From JABWAN01 sp041918175 (lineage in GTDB: Bacteria; Zhuqueibacterota; Zhuqueibacteria; Zhuqueibacterales; Zhuqueibacteraceae), in NCBI GenBank assembly GCA_041918175.1, contig JAYRWE010000014.1, positions 30,441-94,440 of the forward strand: a stretch of 64,000 nucleotides of DNA. The letters are read 5' to 3'. Made by a program: the position numbers and the translations under genes. How positions within the stretch are numbered: position 1 is the stretch's first letter; each line of letters opens with the position of its first letter. Positions 43,668 through 52,348 of this stretch are shown in pieces. The notes under the pieces were generated by a model. It was given only the letters and a program-made list of their open reading frames with translations. It was not told the origin of the DNA and ran no database searches.

Positions 43668-44500
43668 CCATTGGAAGCGTAAAGCTGCGCGCGCCAGGCT
43701 TCATTCGGCGCACAGTTCCATTCCAGCGGCATGAACAATCGGCATTGCTGCCACTGCCAACGATGCAGCACAAACTTGCCGAGCGTGAGCAGCGTCTTCG
43801 CGCCGTAGATCAAACATTGCGCGAACGAAGCCGAAGACGCGCCCGCAAAATACTTCGTCGTGATCGGCACTTCCACGAGGCGCTGCTCAAACGCAACGGC
43901 TTGCACGAGCACTTCGGTATCGAAACAAAACCCGTCCGAGTTGCGCATGAAGGGAATCGTTTCCAGAAAGCCGCGACTGTACGCGCGATAGCCGGTGTGA
44001 TACTCCGAGAGCTTTTGCCGCAGCACGAGATTTTCGAAAAACGTCAGAAAGCGATTCGCGAGCCAGCGATACATGGGCATGCCGCCTCGTCGCGCGCCGC
44101 CGCGAATGAGAAAGCGCGAGCCGAGCACGAGATCAGCGCGGCCCTCGGCAATCGGCGTGATGAGCTGCGGCAAAAGCTTCGGATCATATTGCCCATCGGG
44201 ATGCAGCATCACGACAATATCCGCGCCGAGGCGCAGCGCTTCGCGATAACACGTTTTCTGATTGCCGCCATACCCGACATTATGCGGATGCCGAATCGCG
44301 CGCAGCGCGAGTTGCTCCGCGATCTTCAAAGTATCGTCGCGGCTGTCGTCATCCACGAGAATAATTTCATCGACCCACGCCGCATCAATCGCGGAGTACG
44401 TGGCTTCGAGCGTGGCCGCCGCGTTGTATGCGGGCATGACGACAATAACTTTGTGCCGCGCAATCGCCGCAGGGCGAGGAAGTTGTTGTGTCGAGTTCAT
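43643..44500 (-). CDS. GT2 polyprenyl-phosphate glycosyltransferase
   Basis: A 285-residue GT-A enzyme: VVMPAYNAAATLEATYSAI at the start, DEIILVDDDSRDDT, then VMLHPDGQYDPK (a metal-binding DXD-like site) and GYRAYSRGFLETIPF. This matches dolichol/undecaprenyl-phosphate sugar synthases of the DPM1/GT2 type without the extra membrane domain. I chose ATG 44500; ATG 44527 lies in an R2 repeat arm. The C-terminus (NGVMQKESF, stop) is coded by an R3 hairpin. It likely makes the lipid-linked donor for the GT39-like enzyme next to it. Confidence 0.87.
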   Translation of the reverse strand: MNSTQQLPRPAAIARHKVIVVMPAYNAAATLEATYSAIDAAWVDEIILVDDDSRDDTLKIAEQLALRAIRHPHNVGYGGNQKTCYREALRLGADIVVMLHPDGQYDPKLLPQLITPIAEGRADLVLGSRFLIRGGARRGGMPMYRWLANRFLTFFENLVLRQKLSEYHTGYRAYSRGFLETIPFMRNSDGFCFDTEVLVQAVAFEQRLVEVPITTKYFAGASSASFAQCLIYGAKTLLTLGKFVLHRWQWQQCRLFMPLEWNCAPNEAWRAQLYASNGVMQKESF

Positions 44501-44517
44501 GAAAGCCTTTTGCACTT

Positions 44518-44643
44518 CCGAACTCATCCCCCGGCCCCTTCTCTTGGGAAGAGAAGGGGAGAAACAAAAAACGCATTCAGATTCAGGGCGCTTCGGTTCT
44601 CCCCCTTCTCTTTTCAAGAGAAGGGGGCTGGGGGGATGAGTTC
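44518..44643. repeat. R2 inverted pair upstream arm set 1
   Basis: Arms at about 44518-44562 (GAACTCATCCCCCGGCCCC then TTCTCTTGGGAAGAGAAGGGG) and 44598-44643 (the inverted form ending GGGGGGATGAGTTC). Each arm has an internal palindrome (CCCCTTCTCTT...AAGAGAAGGGG) plus a GAACTCATCCCCC end. It lies between the GT2 gene and the DUF559 nuclease gene, on the nuclease's 3' side. Confidence 0.88.
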
Positions 44644-44679
44644 GGCTTACAGGTACACGTTCAAGATAATTCTGCTCGC

Positions 44680-45066
44680 CTAGCGAGCAATCGTTCTCGC
44701 AATCTTCGCCAGCACTTCTTCCAAATTGTTTTCAATTTCCTCATTCCGAAACCGGACTACTTCGATACCCAGCATGTTGATGATGAAGGTTCTCATTTCA
44801 TCGTGGTCCTTCTGATAATCATGAATCTTGCCGTCGATCTCCACCACAAGTTGCCGTTCATGGCAAAAGAAATCCGCGATGAAAAAAGTTTCCTTGCCCA
44901 AGTAATCGAAAAAGAGCGGGTGCTGGCGATAGAATTTTAACCCCTGAAACTTGCGGTCGCGCACGGCTTCCCAGAAAATCGCTTCGGCGTTGGTTTGATG
45001 CTTGCGCAAATCGCGGCCGCGTTGCTTGGCGATTTGCCGTAAGCGCGGATCATTAGAAAGGCTCAC
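44680..45066 (-). CDS. DUF559 small endonuclease, bracketed by R2 repeats
   Basis: A 128-residue protein of the DUF559/Vsr-like PD-(D/E)XK fold: RDLRKHQTNAEAIFWEAVRD at the N-terminus, then FYRQHPLFFDYLG, then ADFFCHERQLVVEIDGKIH with the probable catalytic D65, E76 and D78, and a final IEVVRFRNEEI strand. GTG 45066 has AAGGA at proper spacing. The family is a predicted nuclease, distantly like the mismatch-nicking Vsr. No C-5 methyltransferase partner is present. Instead, R2 palindromes lie 37 bp after its stop and about 22 bp before its start, so repeat mobility or processing is a natural hypothesis. Confidence 0.82.
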   Translation of the reverse strand: MSLSNDPRLRQIAKQRGRDLRKHQTNAEAIFWEAVRDRKFQGLKFYRQHPLFFDYLGKETFFIADFFCHERQLVVEIDGKIHDYQKDHDEMRTFIINMLGIEVVRFRNEEIENNLEEVLAKIARTIAR

Positions 45067-45087
45067 TTTTTTTCCTTTCTGAGTTGT

Positions 45088-45479
45088 TTGAACTCATCCC
45101 CCGGCCCCTTCTCTTAAAAAGAGAAGGGGAGAACAGCGTGTGCATGCATTGGAAGTCTTCTCTTTAATTCCCCCAAACACGTTCTTCAAAAGCTCGTCTT
45201 GACTCTCCCCCTTCTCTTCCCAAGACAAGGGGGCCGGGAGGATGAGTTCGAGCCTCGCAGTTCTCACGCAGCGCTAACTCATCTACCGGCCCCATCTCGT
45301 AAAAAAAGAAGGAAAGAAAAGCACGTGCATGTTCTGAAAGTTTTCTCTTTGTGCTACGAACCATTAGTTCTTCAAAACCTCGAACCGACGCTTCCTCTTC
45401 TATTCCCAAGAACAGCCACCGCTTCAAATCAACACTCCCCCTTCTCTTCCCAAGACAAGGGGGCCGGGAGGATGAGTTA
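45088..45479. repeat. R2 arms, set 2 (inverted pair plus an extra arm)
   Basis: One arm lies at about 45090-45133 (GAACTCATCCCCCGGCCCC then TTCTCTTAAAAAGAG), its inverted partner at about 45197-45247, and a third arm, nearly identical to the second, at 45432-45479 (CAAGACAAGGGGGCCGGGAG then GATGAGTTA). The last arm reaches the stop of the Roco gene. The 410-bp gap 45067-45476 has no gene; a frame at 45164-45427 is built from repeat sequence. Confidence 0.88.
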
Positions 45480-48400
45480 TTTCAACAACACGCTCGGCAC
45501 TTGCGGCAGGCCGCACCACTCTGCGATTTTGTTGTAATGCTTCGCAACGTCCTGCACGATGCCGACTCCGCCTTTGACCTTCTCCACCGTCTTGCCGAAC
45601 ACGGTGCTCGTGTCGTTCACGCTTTCAAGCAAGCGCCGCGTTTTGCTCAGCGCCGTGGATTCTTTCGCCTTCTCTTTATCTTCCTCTTTCATGCCTTCGA
45701 GCTTCTTCAATCGCTCGCGCAAGTCCGCAATCTCTGTCGCCTGTTCCGGCGCGACGGTTTCGAGTTCTTCTTGCAGCTCGTTCAAACTGCCCAGCAAGCC
45801 TTCGATATGCGCAGCGAAATTGAAAGTGGTTGTCACCGACTGCTGCACGTTTTGATTCACGCTTTGTTGATTCGTTTGATTGACGTTGATGTTCAAATGA
45901 AAACCCTCCTCTCGTAGTTCATCAAAAAATCTTCTTCTCTTCTGCGGCGCTTCGATGCCGTTCAACAGCCTTTGCACCGACACCTCTTCGCTATAACCTT
46001 GCGGAATAAAACTCACGATGCTTCTCGATTCCAACAGCAGCAAATGCTCATACGGCACTGCAATCTCCGGCGACTCGGGAATGGGCACCATCTCTTTGAC
46101 ATTGATGCCGCGAAAAGACTTCTCGTGAATCGCGCGCAGCTCCGCGCGGAGGTCCGCGAGCATTTCTTTTTGGGCGTTCGCAGGGCCGTCGAGCACAATG
46201 TTGATCACCTTCAAGCCTTCTTGTTTCGTGATCTCCTCCGTCACTTGCGCGCGCACGCCGTGTTTGCGCAACACCACGCCGCGCTCCCACACCAAGCCCT
46301 CGCCCGACTCGCTCTCGATCCACTCGTGCAAACGCACGATCAAACGCGTGATAATGCCTTTGGGCATGAACGGATATTGCAACCGAAAGTGCAAATTGCC
46401 CGCGCTGCTCCACTCATACTGCGGCCGCGTGCTTGGCAACAACTGCGGCGCAATGTATTCTTCCTTGCCGCCTTCCAAACCGTAGCACAGCTCGAAATTA
46501 TTTTTGAGCATGAGCGAAAGCAGCTTGTTGCACTCGGAAAAATCGTGGCCGCGCGCCTGCCATTGCTCGAACATCCAACGTTTGGTAAAGCGGCCTTTGT
46601 TCCTCTTCGCATGATCCGAATCGAGCACGCCATACACTGCGGCCACCACCCACTGCGGATTGAGAAACAGCGTGTCCGCAAGCTGCGGGTCGTGCTGAAA
46701 GTGCAGGATCACCCCGAGATCGTGCAAATACCCGCTGAGCGTGAGTTGATCGGTCTCGCTGCGAATGTCGTGTTGCTCGCACAGCGTTTTGAACTCGTGC
46801 AGCGTGAGGTGATTGCGCGCGCGTTGCTGCTCCAATGCCTGCCGAATGTCGATCCACCGCGCCGGCAACTCGGCGCCCACGTGCGGCAATTGCGCGAGCA
46901 AACGTTGCACGGTATTGCGCAAATGCTGAAAGCGCGGCCCGCCCTCCGCGAGATCGACCTCGCAGCGTTCGAGCTTGAAATTTTCTTCATAGAACTTGCG
47001 ATACGAGTCATAATCAAAATTGGTGATGGGCTTGCAATTTTTCTCGTTCAACACCACGAGCACGGGACTGCCCTGGCCCAGCAGCTTGATGATGTTGAAC
47101 CAATAATCGAATTGCGTGTGCTGCTTGCGGTCGTCCGCGAGCAACACGTAGAGCGCGCGCGAGGTGAGAAAGAACTGATGCGTCATGTATTGAATCTCCT
47201 GCCCGCCAAAGTCCCACAGGTTCGCGGAGAACGCGATCTCCGGCTGAAGCGGCAGAGGAAATTGCCAGCCGGTTTTGACCGTGATGCCCACCGTGGATTC
47301 TTCGTTCGGATTGGGAATGACATAGCTCTCATCCAACAGCTTATTGAGCAGCGAAGTTTTGCCCGCGCCTGGCTCGCCCACGAGCAGCAGCTTGGCCTCG
47401 TACAATTTGCTCTTGCCCTGCTGCTCCATTTGCGCAAAAAAGCTGCGCACAGCTTCCATGCCTGCGGCAACGACTTCTTTGGGAGGGTAAGTGATGGGGT
47501 TGTTGCTGAGGACGATTTCGCCTTGCTTCATCGAATGATGGCCTGCATCTTCCTTGAAATAGATCGACGCGAGTTTCGACATACGCGTGAGAAAGGCTGG
47601 CAATAACATGACTTGATTGTTACTCAGATCGAGCGAGGTCAGGTTTTGCAAGAGGGTGAAGCTCTCCGATAGCACCGTGAGTCGGTTGCTATTCAAATCT
47701 AGCGTGGTCAAGTTCTTTAGGCGTGAAACGCTTTCCGGCAACGCCGTAAGTTGGTTGCGACTCAAATCAAGCATTGTCAAGTTCTGTAAATTCTCAAAAG
47801 TCTTAGGCAATGCTCTGATTTTGTTGTGATTCAAAAATAGCGTAGTCAGTTTCCGCAAATTGCCAAAGCCATCCGGTAATGTCTCGATTTGGTTACGCCA
47901 TAAGTGTAGTTTGCTTAAGTTCTGTAAATTACCAAGACTCTCCGGCAACGCTAAGAGTTGGTTGCTGCGCAAATTCAGCATGGTCAAGTTTTTCAAGCAT
48001 GTGACGCTCTCCGGCAACACCGCGAGTCGGTTGTTATTCAAACTGAGCGTGGTCAAGTTTTGCAGTTGTGTTATACTCTCCGGCAACACCGCAAGCTTGT
48101 TGCGACTCAAATCCAGCGTGGTCAATTTCTGCAAGCGCGTCACGCTCTCCGGCAACGCTGTGAGTTTGTTGTCACTCAAATGGAGTGTGGTCAAGCTCTG
48201 TAAATCACCCAAGCTCTCCGGCATTGTTGTGAGTTGATACAAACTCAAATCCAAAAGAGCCACTCGTGGCAAGCCAGTAAATCCCAGAACGTATGGCCAG
48301 TCATTCTTCGCCAGCTTCAAGCCGGCAACGTGCTCGCGTCGCAGCTTGTGCTGCCATTGATGGTAAATGGCAAAGTCGAGCGCCAAGCCCGGCACATCGG

Positions 48401-48638
48401 CAATTGTCTGCAAAGGATTGCCGAACAACACCAACCACCGCAGTTTTTTGAGCTGTGCCACTTCTGCCGGTACTGCTGTAATTCGATTGTCGTCCATCCA
48501 GATTTCTTCGAACGTATCAGCTTCAAAAATCTCGGGCGGAATCTCGGTGAGAATTTGATGCGACAAATAAAGCACGGTCTCGCCCCGTTCCCGCGCGGCG
48601 CGAATCTTTTCGACAATGTGTGGAGGCGTCTTGGACAT
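45477..48638 (-). CDS. Roco family GTPase (LRR-Roc-COR) with C-terminal coiled-coil domain
   Basis: A 1053-residue protein. Two or three diverged LRRs (20-75) are followed by ten 23-residue LRRs (about 127-356, pattern TTLxLSxNxLxxLPESxxxLxNL). The Roc GTPase has P-loop GEPGAGKTS (421-429) and switch II DFGGQE (476-481); the guanine-specificity motif is degenerate (VLNEKNCKP). A COR domain (about 590-800) and a C-terminal part rich in Gln/Asn then coiled coil (930-1020) follow. Bacterial Roco proteins dimerise through COR and switch with nucleotide; their targets are mostly unknown. Its C-terminal VEKVKGGVGIVQDVAKHYNK segment is amphipathic and may be an effector. Immune or signalling roles are inference. 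Confidence 0.9.
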   Translation of the reverse strand: MSKTPPHIVEKIRAARERGETVLYLSHQILTEIPPEIFEADTFEEIWMDDNRITAVPAEVAQLKKLRWLVLFGNPLQTIADVPGLALDFAIYHQWQHKLRREHVAGLKLAKNDWPYVLGFTGLPRVALLDLSLYQLTTMPESLGDLQSLTTLHLSDNKLTALPESVTRLQKLTTLDLSRNKLAVLPESITQLQNLTTLSLNNNRLAVLPESVTCLKNLTMLNLRSNQLLALPESLGNLQNLSKLHLWRNQIETLPDGFGNLRKLTTLFLNHNKIRALPKTFENLQNLTMLDLSRNQLTALPESVSRLKNLTTLDLNSNRLTVLSESFTLLQNLTSLDLSNNQVMLLPAFLTRMSKLASIYFKEDAGHHSMKQGEIVLSNNPITYPPKEVVAAGMEAVRSFFAQMEQQGKSKLYEAKLLLVGEPGAGKTSLLNKLLDESYVIPNPNEESTVGITVKTGWQFPLPLQPEIAFSANLWDFGGQEIQYMTHQFFLTSRALYVLLADDRKQHTQFDYWFNIIKLLGQGSPVLVVLNEKNCKPITNFDYDSYRKFYEENFKLERCEVDLAEGGPRFQHLRNTVQRLLAQLPHVGAELPARWIDIRQALEQQRARNHLTLHEFKTLCEQHDIRSETDQLTLSGYLHDLGVILHFQHDPQLADTLFLNPQWVVAAVYGVLDSDHAKRNKGRFTKRWMFEQWQARGHDFSECNKLLSLMLKNNFELCYGLEGGKEEYIAPQLLPSTRPQYEWSSAGNLHFRLQYPFMPKGIITRLIVRLHEWIESESGEGLVWERGVVLRKHGVRAQVTEEITKQEGLKVINIVLDGPANAQKEMLADLRAELRAIHEKSFRGINVKEMVPIPESPEIAVPYEHLLLLESRSIVSFIPQGYSEEVSVQRLLNGIEAPQKRRRFFDELREEGFHLNINVNQTNQQSVNQNVQQSVTTTFNFAAHIEGLLGSLNELQEELETVAPEQATEIADLRERLKKLEGMKEEDKEKAKESTALSKTRRLLESVNDTSTVFGKTVEKVKGGVGIVQDVAKHYNKIAEWCGLPQVPSVLLK

Positions 48639-48674
48639 GGTGGCCTCTGCGTTTGGGTGTGGCGTTTGCCATCG

Positions 48675-48800
48675 CCTGATGATGAATCATCAGGCTAGGA
48701 GATGCAAGCCCCGCAAGCGGGGCTGCCTCCAGTCATCTTATAAGTTATCAGCGATCTTCAGATCGCTTCCACCTCCTAGCCTGATGCTTCAGCATCAGGC
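48675..48800. repeat. Hairpin cluster in inverted arrangement
   Basis: Two outer palindromes, CCTGATGATGAATCATCAGG (48675) and CCTGATGCTTCAGCATCAGG (48780), each next to a CTAGGAG block in opposite orientation, flank two inner palindromes, CCCCGCAAGCGGGG and GCGATCTTCAGATCGC. All four have different stems but follow the same layout. They lie in the promoter-side gap of the Roco gene. Confidence 0.8.
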
Positions 48801-48834
48801 CACGGTGGGCGAGATCACTTCGCACCTTTGTTGA

Positions 48835-49057
48835 TGTCATTCAGAAGGAATCTTTTTACTCGCTGGGCATTCACTCCAGTGCTTAAAAGGGTTCCTTCTG
48901 AATGACATTACGAGGAGCCGAGGTGTGACTTATTTTATGCTCCGAGTAATAAGCTACTCGCGCCCTCTCCTCTTTGTCATTCTGGAAGAACCTTCCCTCG
49001 CACTCGGCACACTTCTTCGGAACAGGAGGTGTACCGAGCACTAGAAAGATTTCTTCG
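48835..49057. repeat. R3 hairpins, copies g (48835-48907) and h (48975-49057, subtype II)
   Basis: Copy g is a full 73-bp hairpin beginning TGTCATTCAGAAGGAATC. Copy h begins TTGTCATTCTGGAAGAACC and carries the CCTTCCCTCGCACTCGGC block of subtype II, but its right end is diverged. Both lie in the 607-bp gap 48639-49245, which holds repeats only. Confidence 0.82.
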
Positions 49058-49086
49058 AGCGCATTAATAAAACAGAACTCTCAGCT

Positions 49087-49234
49087 ATTCCCCCCTTGAG
49101 GGGGTTAGGGGGGTGTTCTTGTCGGCGACGACGCTATTCAAGTTTATCAAGACGTATTGAGAACTTTTTAAACGGCTCATTACTTTGCCCAAATACCGAG
49201 CGACACCCCCCTGGCCCCCCTCAAGGGGGGAATT
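49087..49234. repeat. R1 palindromic element, copy C (inverted pair)
   Basis: Arms at 49087-49116 and 49203-49234 enclose about 86 bp. Total length is 148 bp, equal to copy A, though the spacer sequence differs. The right arm ends 11 bp after the stop of the radical SAM gene on the - strand, so here the element abuts a gene's 3' end rather than a start. Confidence 0.9.
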
Positions 49235-49245
49235 TACAGACGCGC

Positions 49246-50745
49246 TCAAAACCCCTCGATCTCCGGTTGGCGATAGCGAAACGCGCGCTGCAAAAGTTTG
49301 ATCTCATACGGCGCGCGATAGAAGCCGGTTTGATAACGCCACGTGCCGAGGATTTCGAGCAAGCGCCTCCGCGCCGGTGTGAGCTTCACGTCGGAGTTCG
49401 TGGGATAGCGCGCATTGAGCACGGCCTCGAAATGATGAATCTTGTCGATGTGATGCGGCTTGAGCCACGGCGTGAGCGGGTTCTTGCGCAGATCGAGATG
49501 CGTCCATTGCGGCAAGAGCCAGTCTTCCAAGCGCGTGGGAAAAGCGAAGCCGGTTTTCTGCACGTCGTCGAAGAGCGTGGACCCGAGCATGGGCACGGGC
49601 GCATACACGTAAATGATAATCTCGCTGGCCGGATTCACGCGCTTCACTTGCCGAATGAACGCAATCTCTTCCTCAAGCGCGGCATCGACATCCTCCGCGG
49701 GCGCGCCGAGCACGAAAGAAAATTCCGGAATGAGATCGTGGCGCTGTAACTTCTCCGCGAGGCGCAAAATCGTTTCCGGAGTTTGCGTGCCGCCTTTGTT
49801 CATTTGTTGGAGTCGCAACGCCGAGCCGGATTCCGCGCCGAGGAAAATCATTTTGCATCCGCTGCGCCGCATATCGCGCAGGACGTCATCGGAATATTTT
49901 TCGAGCGTGTCAGGCCGTGCTTCGCCCCACCATGTGACTTGAATCTTTCGTCGCAAAATTTCTTCGGCAAACAAAGCCGTGCGCTTCATCGAGGTGAAAA
50001 AATTATTGTCGGCAAACTCAACGGCATCCACGCCGAACTTGTTCACGACGTGCTCGACTTCATCGGCAACGAGCGGCGCGCTGCGGCCCACCCAACCGCC
50101 GTCGAAGACCGGCACCACCGCGCAGAAGCTACATTTGAACGGACAACCGTAGCTCGTGTGCAACGTCGTGGTGCGTTTGCCGAGATAGGTCTTGCCGAGA
50201 TAACGTTGCACCTCACCGAGACGATGATACGGCCACGGCGGCAATTCATCCATCACGGGCAACGCGCGCTGCGGATGATTGACGACGCGCCCGTTCTCAA
50301 GATAAGAAAGCCCGAGAATGCCTTCGCACGCGGTGCCGTTGCCATTGAGATATTCAATGAGCCGCACAAAGTCATGCTCCGCCGGTCCGCGCATCACATA
50401 ATCCACCCAGCCGCTTTGCAGCACCGTGTCGGTATGATTCGAAGGAAAGTATCCGCCCCAAATAATTTTGAGCCGTGGAAAACGCGCGCGAAAACTGCGC
50501 ACGACACGTATGGACTCCTGCAACTGCGGGCCGGGCATCACGGTCATGCCGAGAATCTTTGCGCCGCTGCGTTCGATCACTTGCGCAAGTTGTTCTTCGG
50601 CTTCATGAAAAAAATTTCCGTCCACGATCTCGTAGTCGTAGCGGCCTTCGAGCATGGAGCCAAGCGCGAGCATGGGCATGGGCAAGCGATGCTTGCCGTT
50701 CGCTGTGCGTCCGTGATAGAGGATGATGTCGGGTTGATTCTTCAT
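49246..50745 (-). CDS. Radical SAM/B12-fold protein, third paralog
   Basis: A 499-residue protein: B12-type domain (1-140), cluster motif C201-C205-C208 (CPFKCSFC) and a radical SAM core, then a helical end. IILYHGRTANGKHRLPMPML at the start is typical of B12-binding-domain radical SAM proteins from hopanoid/lipid and bacteriochlorophyll pathways. No DxHxxG is present. ATG 50745 is chosen because the longer frame reads from an R5 palindrome. Function unknown. The four paralogs in the window suggest a shared lipid or pigment modification pathway, which is inference. Confidence 0.85.
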   Translation of the reverse strand: MKNQPDIILYHGRTANGKHRLPMPMLALGSMLEGRYDYEIVDGNFFHEAEEQLAQVIERSGAKILGMTVMPGPQLQESIRVVRSFRARFPRLKIIWGGYFPSNHTDTVLQSGWVDYVMRGPAEHDFVRLIEYLNGNGTACEGILGLSYLENGRVVNHPQRALPVMDELPPWPYHRLGEVQRYLGKTYLGKRTTTLHTSYGCPFKCSFCAVVPVFDGGWVGRSAPLVADEVEHVVNKFGVDAVEFADNNFFTSMKRTALFAEEILRRKIQVTWWGEARPDTLEKYSDDVLRDMRRSGCKMIFLGAESGSALRLQQMNKGGTQTPETILRLAEKLQRHDLIPEFSFVLGAPAEDVDAALEEEIAFIRQVKRVNPASEIIIYVYAPVPMLGSTLFDDVQKTGFAFPTRLEDWLLPQWTHLDLRKNPLTPWLKPHHIDKIHHFEAVLNARYPTNSDVKLTPARRRLLEILGTWRYQTGFYRAPYEIKLLQRAFRYRQPEIEGF

Positions 50746-50763
50746 GCAATGAGATTGCCGTTC

Positions 50764-50920
50764 AGCCACGGCTGCGCCGTGGCTTTATCTTTCTGATGCG
50801 TGATGATTCTGCCACATGCCCCAAAGCTCTTGAGCAATAGCGTCATATTGAATGCGTTCACGTTCATTCATAGAAGTGATGACTCTATCGTTACGGTAAA
50901 GCCACGGCGCAGCCGTGGCT
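50764..50920. repeat. R5 short palindromes, two copies
   Basis: AGCCACGGCTGCGCCGTGGC at 50764 and AAGCCACGGCGCAGCCGTGG at 50900 are 20-bp palindromes with the same CCACGGC arms and inverted centres. Half or diverged copies occur at 51928, 61766 and 34460. They lie between the radical SAM and alpha/beta-hydrolase genes. Confidence 0.75.
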
Positions 50921-50932
50921 GATCAATTACAC

Positions 50933-51919
50933 CTACTCCGGCAAACGATTCAAAAAGCTTTTCACATTCACCACGAAATCTTGCGGCGCTTCGATGAAGG
51001 GAAAGTGGCCGCAGTATTTCAAGATGACAAGCTCGGAGTCTTTGATGGTCTTGTTCAGCTTCTGCATGGCCTCGCTGGGCAACGACTCGGCCTCGCCGTA
51101 TAGAATGAGCGTCGGCACGTGCAACGCGGCAAGCTGCGGGTACAAATCATACGTCGCCATTTCCTTGCCCAAATAGCGGAGCAGCGCGCTTTTCTTCGCA
51201 TAGTCGGGTTGAAACGTGAGATTGAGTTGGCGCGCGTATTTGCGATCGTGAAAGGTCGAGCGAAACACGATCTTAAAAAAATCCGCGAGCGCCTTCGACT
51301 CGCGCTTTTGAAACGCGAGCGATTGCATCACCTGCGCGCGATCCAAACTATCCTGCCGCGTGAACCGGCTTTGCAACGTGCGATTCGCCGCATCGTTGTC
51401 CGCAGAGTTTGGGCTGACTGAGCCTATCAAGATCAAACTTTTGAGACGGTCGCCGTGCTTGAGCGCATACTGCATGGCGAGCAGCCCGCCCCACGAATGC
51501 GCCATGAGATTCATCTTCTCCAAACCAAACGCGGTGCGAATGCCTTCAATGTCCGCGACAAAATTTTCGAGCGTGATGCCGGAAGAATCTTTCGGCGCGG
51601 AAGAGCGGCCGCTCGCGCGTTGATCAAAGAAGATGAGTTTGTAGTTTTTCGCGAGCCGCTCCATGTGCGGCAGGAAGTAGCTGTGATCCATACCTGGGCC
51701 GCCATGCAAAACGACAATCGGCTCACCGCGGCCGATGATTTTATAATAGAGCGTGACGCCGTTGATTTGCTTCGTGCCTTCTTCGGCTTTTGCTTTGTCG
51801 CTCGCGGCGCTGAGATTGACAAAGCAGAGCACGGCGAGTAGCCAAAGCATGAGCGCAGTACGAATTGAAAAGAGCCTCTTCACTTTTTCTCCTGTAGTAG
51901 ATAGTTTGTCGGTCATCAT
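50933..51919 (-). CDS. Exported alpha/beta hydrolase (proline iminopeptidase-like)
   Basis: From ATG 51919 the 328-residue product has a membrane anchor or signal peptide (ALMLWLLAVLCFVNLSAASD), then an alpha/beta-hydrolase fold. HGGPG (72-76, oxyanion loop), DQRASGRS (99-106), nucleophile Ser142 in AHSWGG and the His of YCGHFPFIE are the proline iminopeptidase/hydrolase marks. It probably hydrolyses a peptide, amide or ester in the periplasm. The prefix TTG at 51928 is less likely. It precedes a SemiSWEET gene on the opposite side of a gap of 30 bp. Confidence 0.8.
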   Translation of the reverse strand: MMTDKLSTTGEKVKRLFSIRTALMLWLLAVLCFVNLSAASDKAKAEEGTKQINGVTLYYKIIGRGEPIVVLHGGPGMDHSYFLPHMERLAKNYKLIFFDQRASGRSSAPKDSSGITLENFVADIEGIRTAFGLEKMNLMAHSWGGLLAMQYALKHGDRLKSLILIGSVSPNSADNDAANRTLQSRFTRQDSLDRAQVMQSLAFQKRESKALADFFKIVFRSTFHDRKYARQLNLTFQPDYAKKSALLRYLGKEMATYDLYPQLAALHVPTLILYGEAESLPSEAMQKLNKTIKDSELVILKYCGHFPFIEAPQDFVVNVKSFLNRLPE

Positions 51920-51949
51920 GAAATGCAAGCCACGGCTGAGCAGTTACGT

Positions 51950-52213
51950 TCATTGCTTGCGATACAAAATTCCGAGCGTCGTGACCGCGCCGCAAGCGAT
52001 GAAGCTTGCGATCATGCCCACGAGCAAGTACGGATCGCTCTGCAAATAGCCGTGCAGAATGCCGATGAACTGCAACAGATTAAAGCCGCCGAAGGTCATG
52101 AGCGAAACGTCCTTCGCGCTTTTGGTTTTGAAAATTTTCAACGCTTGCGGAACGAACAAGCCGGCATTGACGATCAAGCCGGCGCCGAACAGATACGCGA
52201 CGATTTGTTGCAT
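51950..52213 (-). CDS. SemiSWEET sugar transporter
   Basis: An 87-residue protein with three membrane helices in the PQ-loop fold: VPQALKIFKTKSAKDVSLMTF carries the Pro-Gln motif and the LMTFGGFNLLQ segment of helix 2. SemiSWEETs dimerise and passively move small sugars such as sucrose or glucose across the inner membrane. GGGAG lies just before ATG 52213. It is an isolated gene between a hydrolase and an R3 hairpin. Confidence 0.88.
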   Translation of the reverse strand: MQQIVAYLFGAGLIVNAGLFVPQALKIFKTKSAKDVSLMTFGGFNLLQFIGILHGYLQSDPYLLVGMIASFIACGAVTTLGILYRKQ

Positions 52214-52264
52214 GTGCTCCCTCTTGAGTTTTTAGTTTGAAACTCGAGTTTCGCCTCTAATGGG

Positions 52265-52337
52265 TGTCATTCAGGAGGAATCTTTTTACTCGCTGGATAT
52301 TCTCTCCAGTGCTTAAAAGGATTCCTTCTGAATGACA
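52265..52337. repeat. R3 73-bp hairpin, copy i
   Basis: Begins TGTCATTCAGGAGGAATC and ends GATTCCTTCTGAATGACA with 24-bp arms. It fills the gap between the SemiSWEET and radical SAM genes. Confidence 0.92.
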
Positions 52338-52348
52338 GATAATAGAGG

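Noticed and set aside
45164..45427. 87-codon - strand frame between the DUF559 and Roco genes
   Set aside because: It consists largely of R2 repeat sequence (THPPGPLVLGREGG) and has no conserved domain.
45972..47606. Long + strand frame opposite the Roco gene
   Set aside because: Antisense shadow. The - strand holds clear LRR, Roc and COR motifs.
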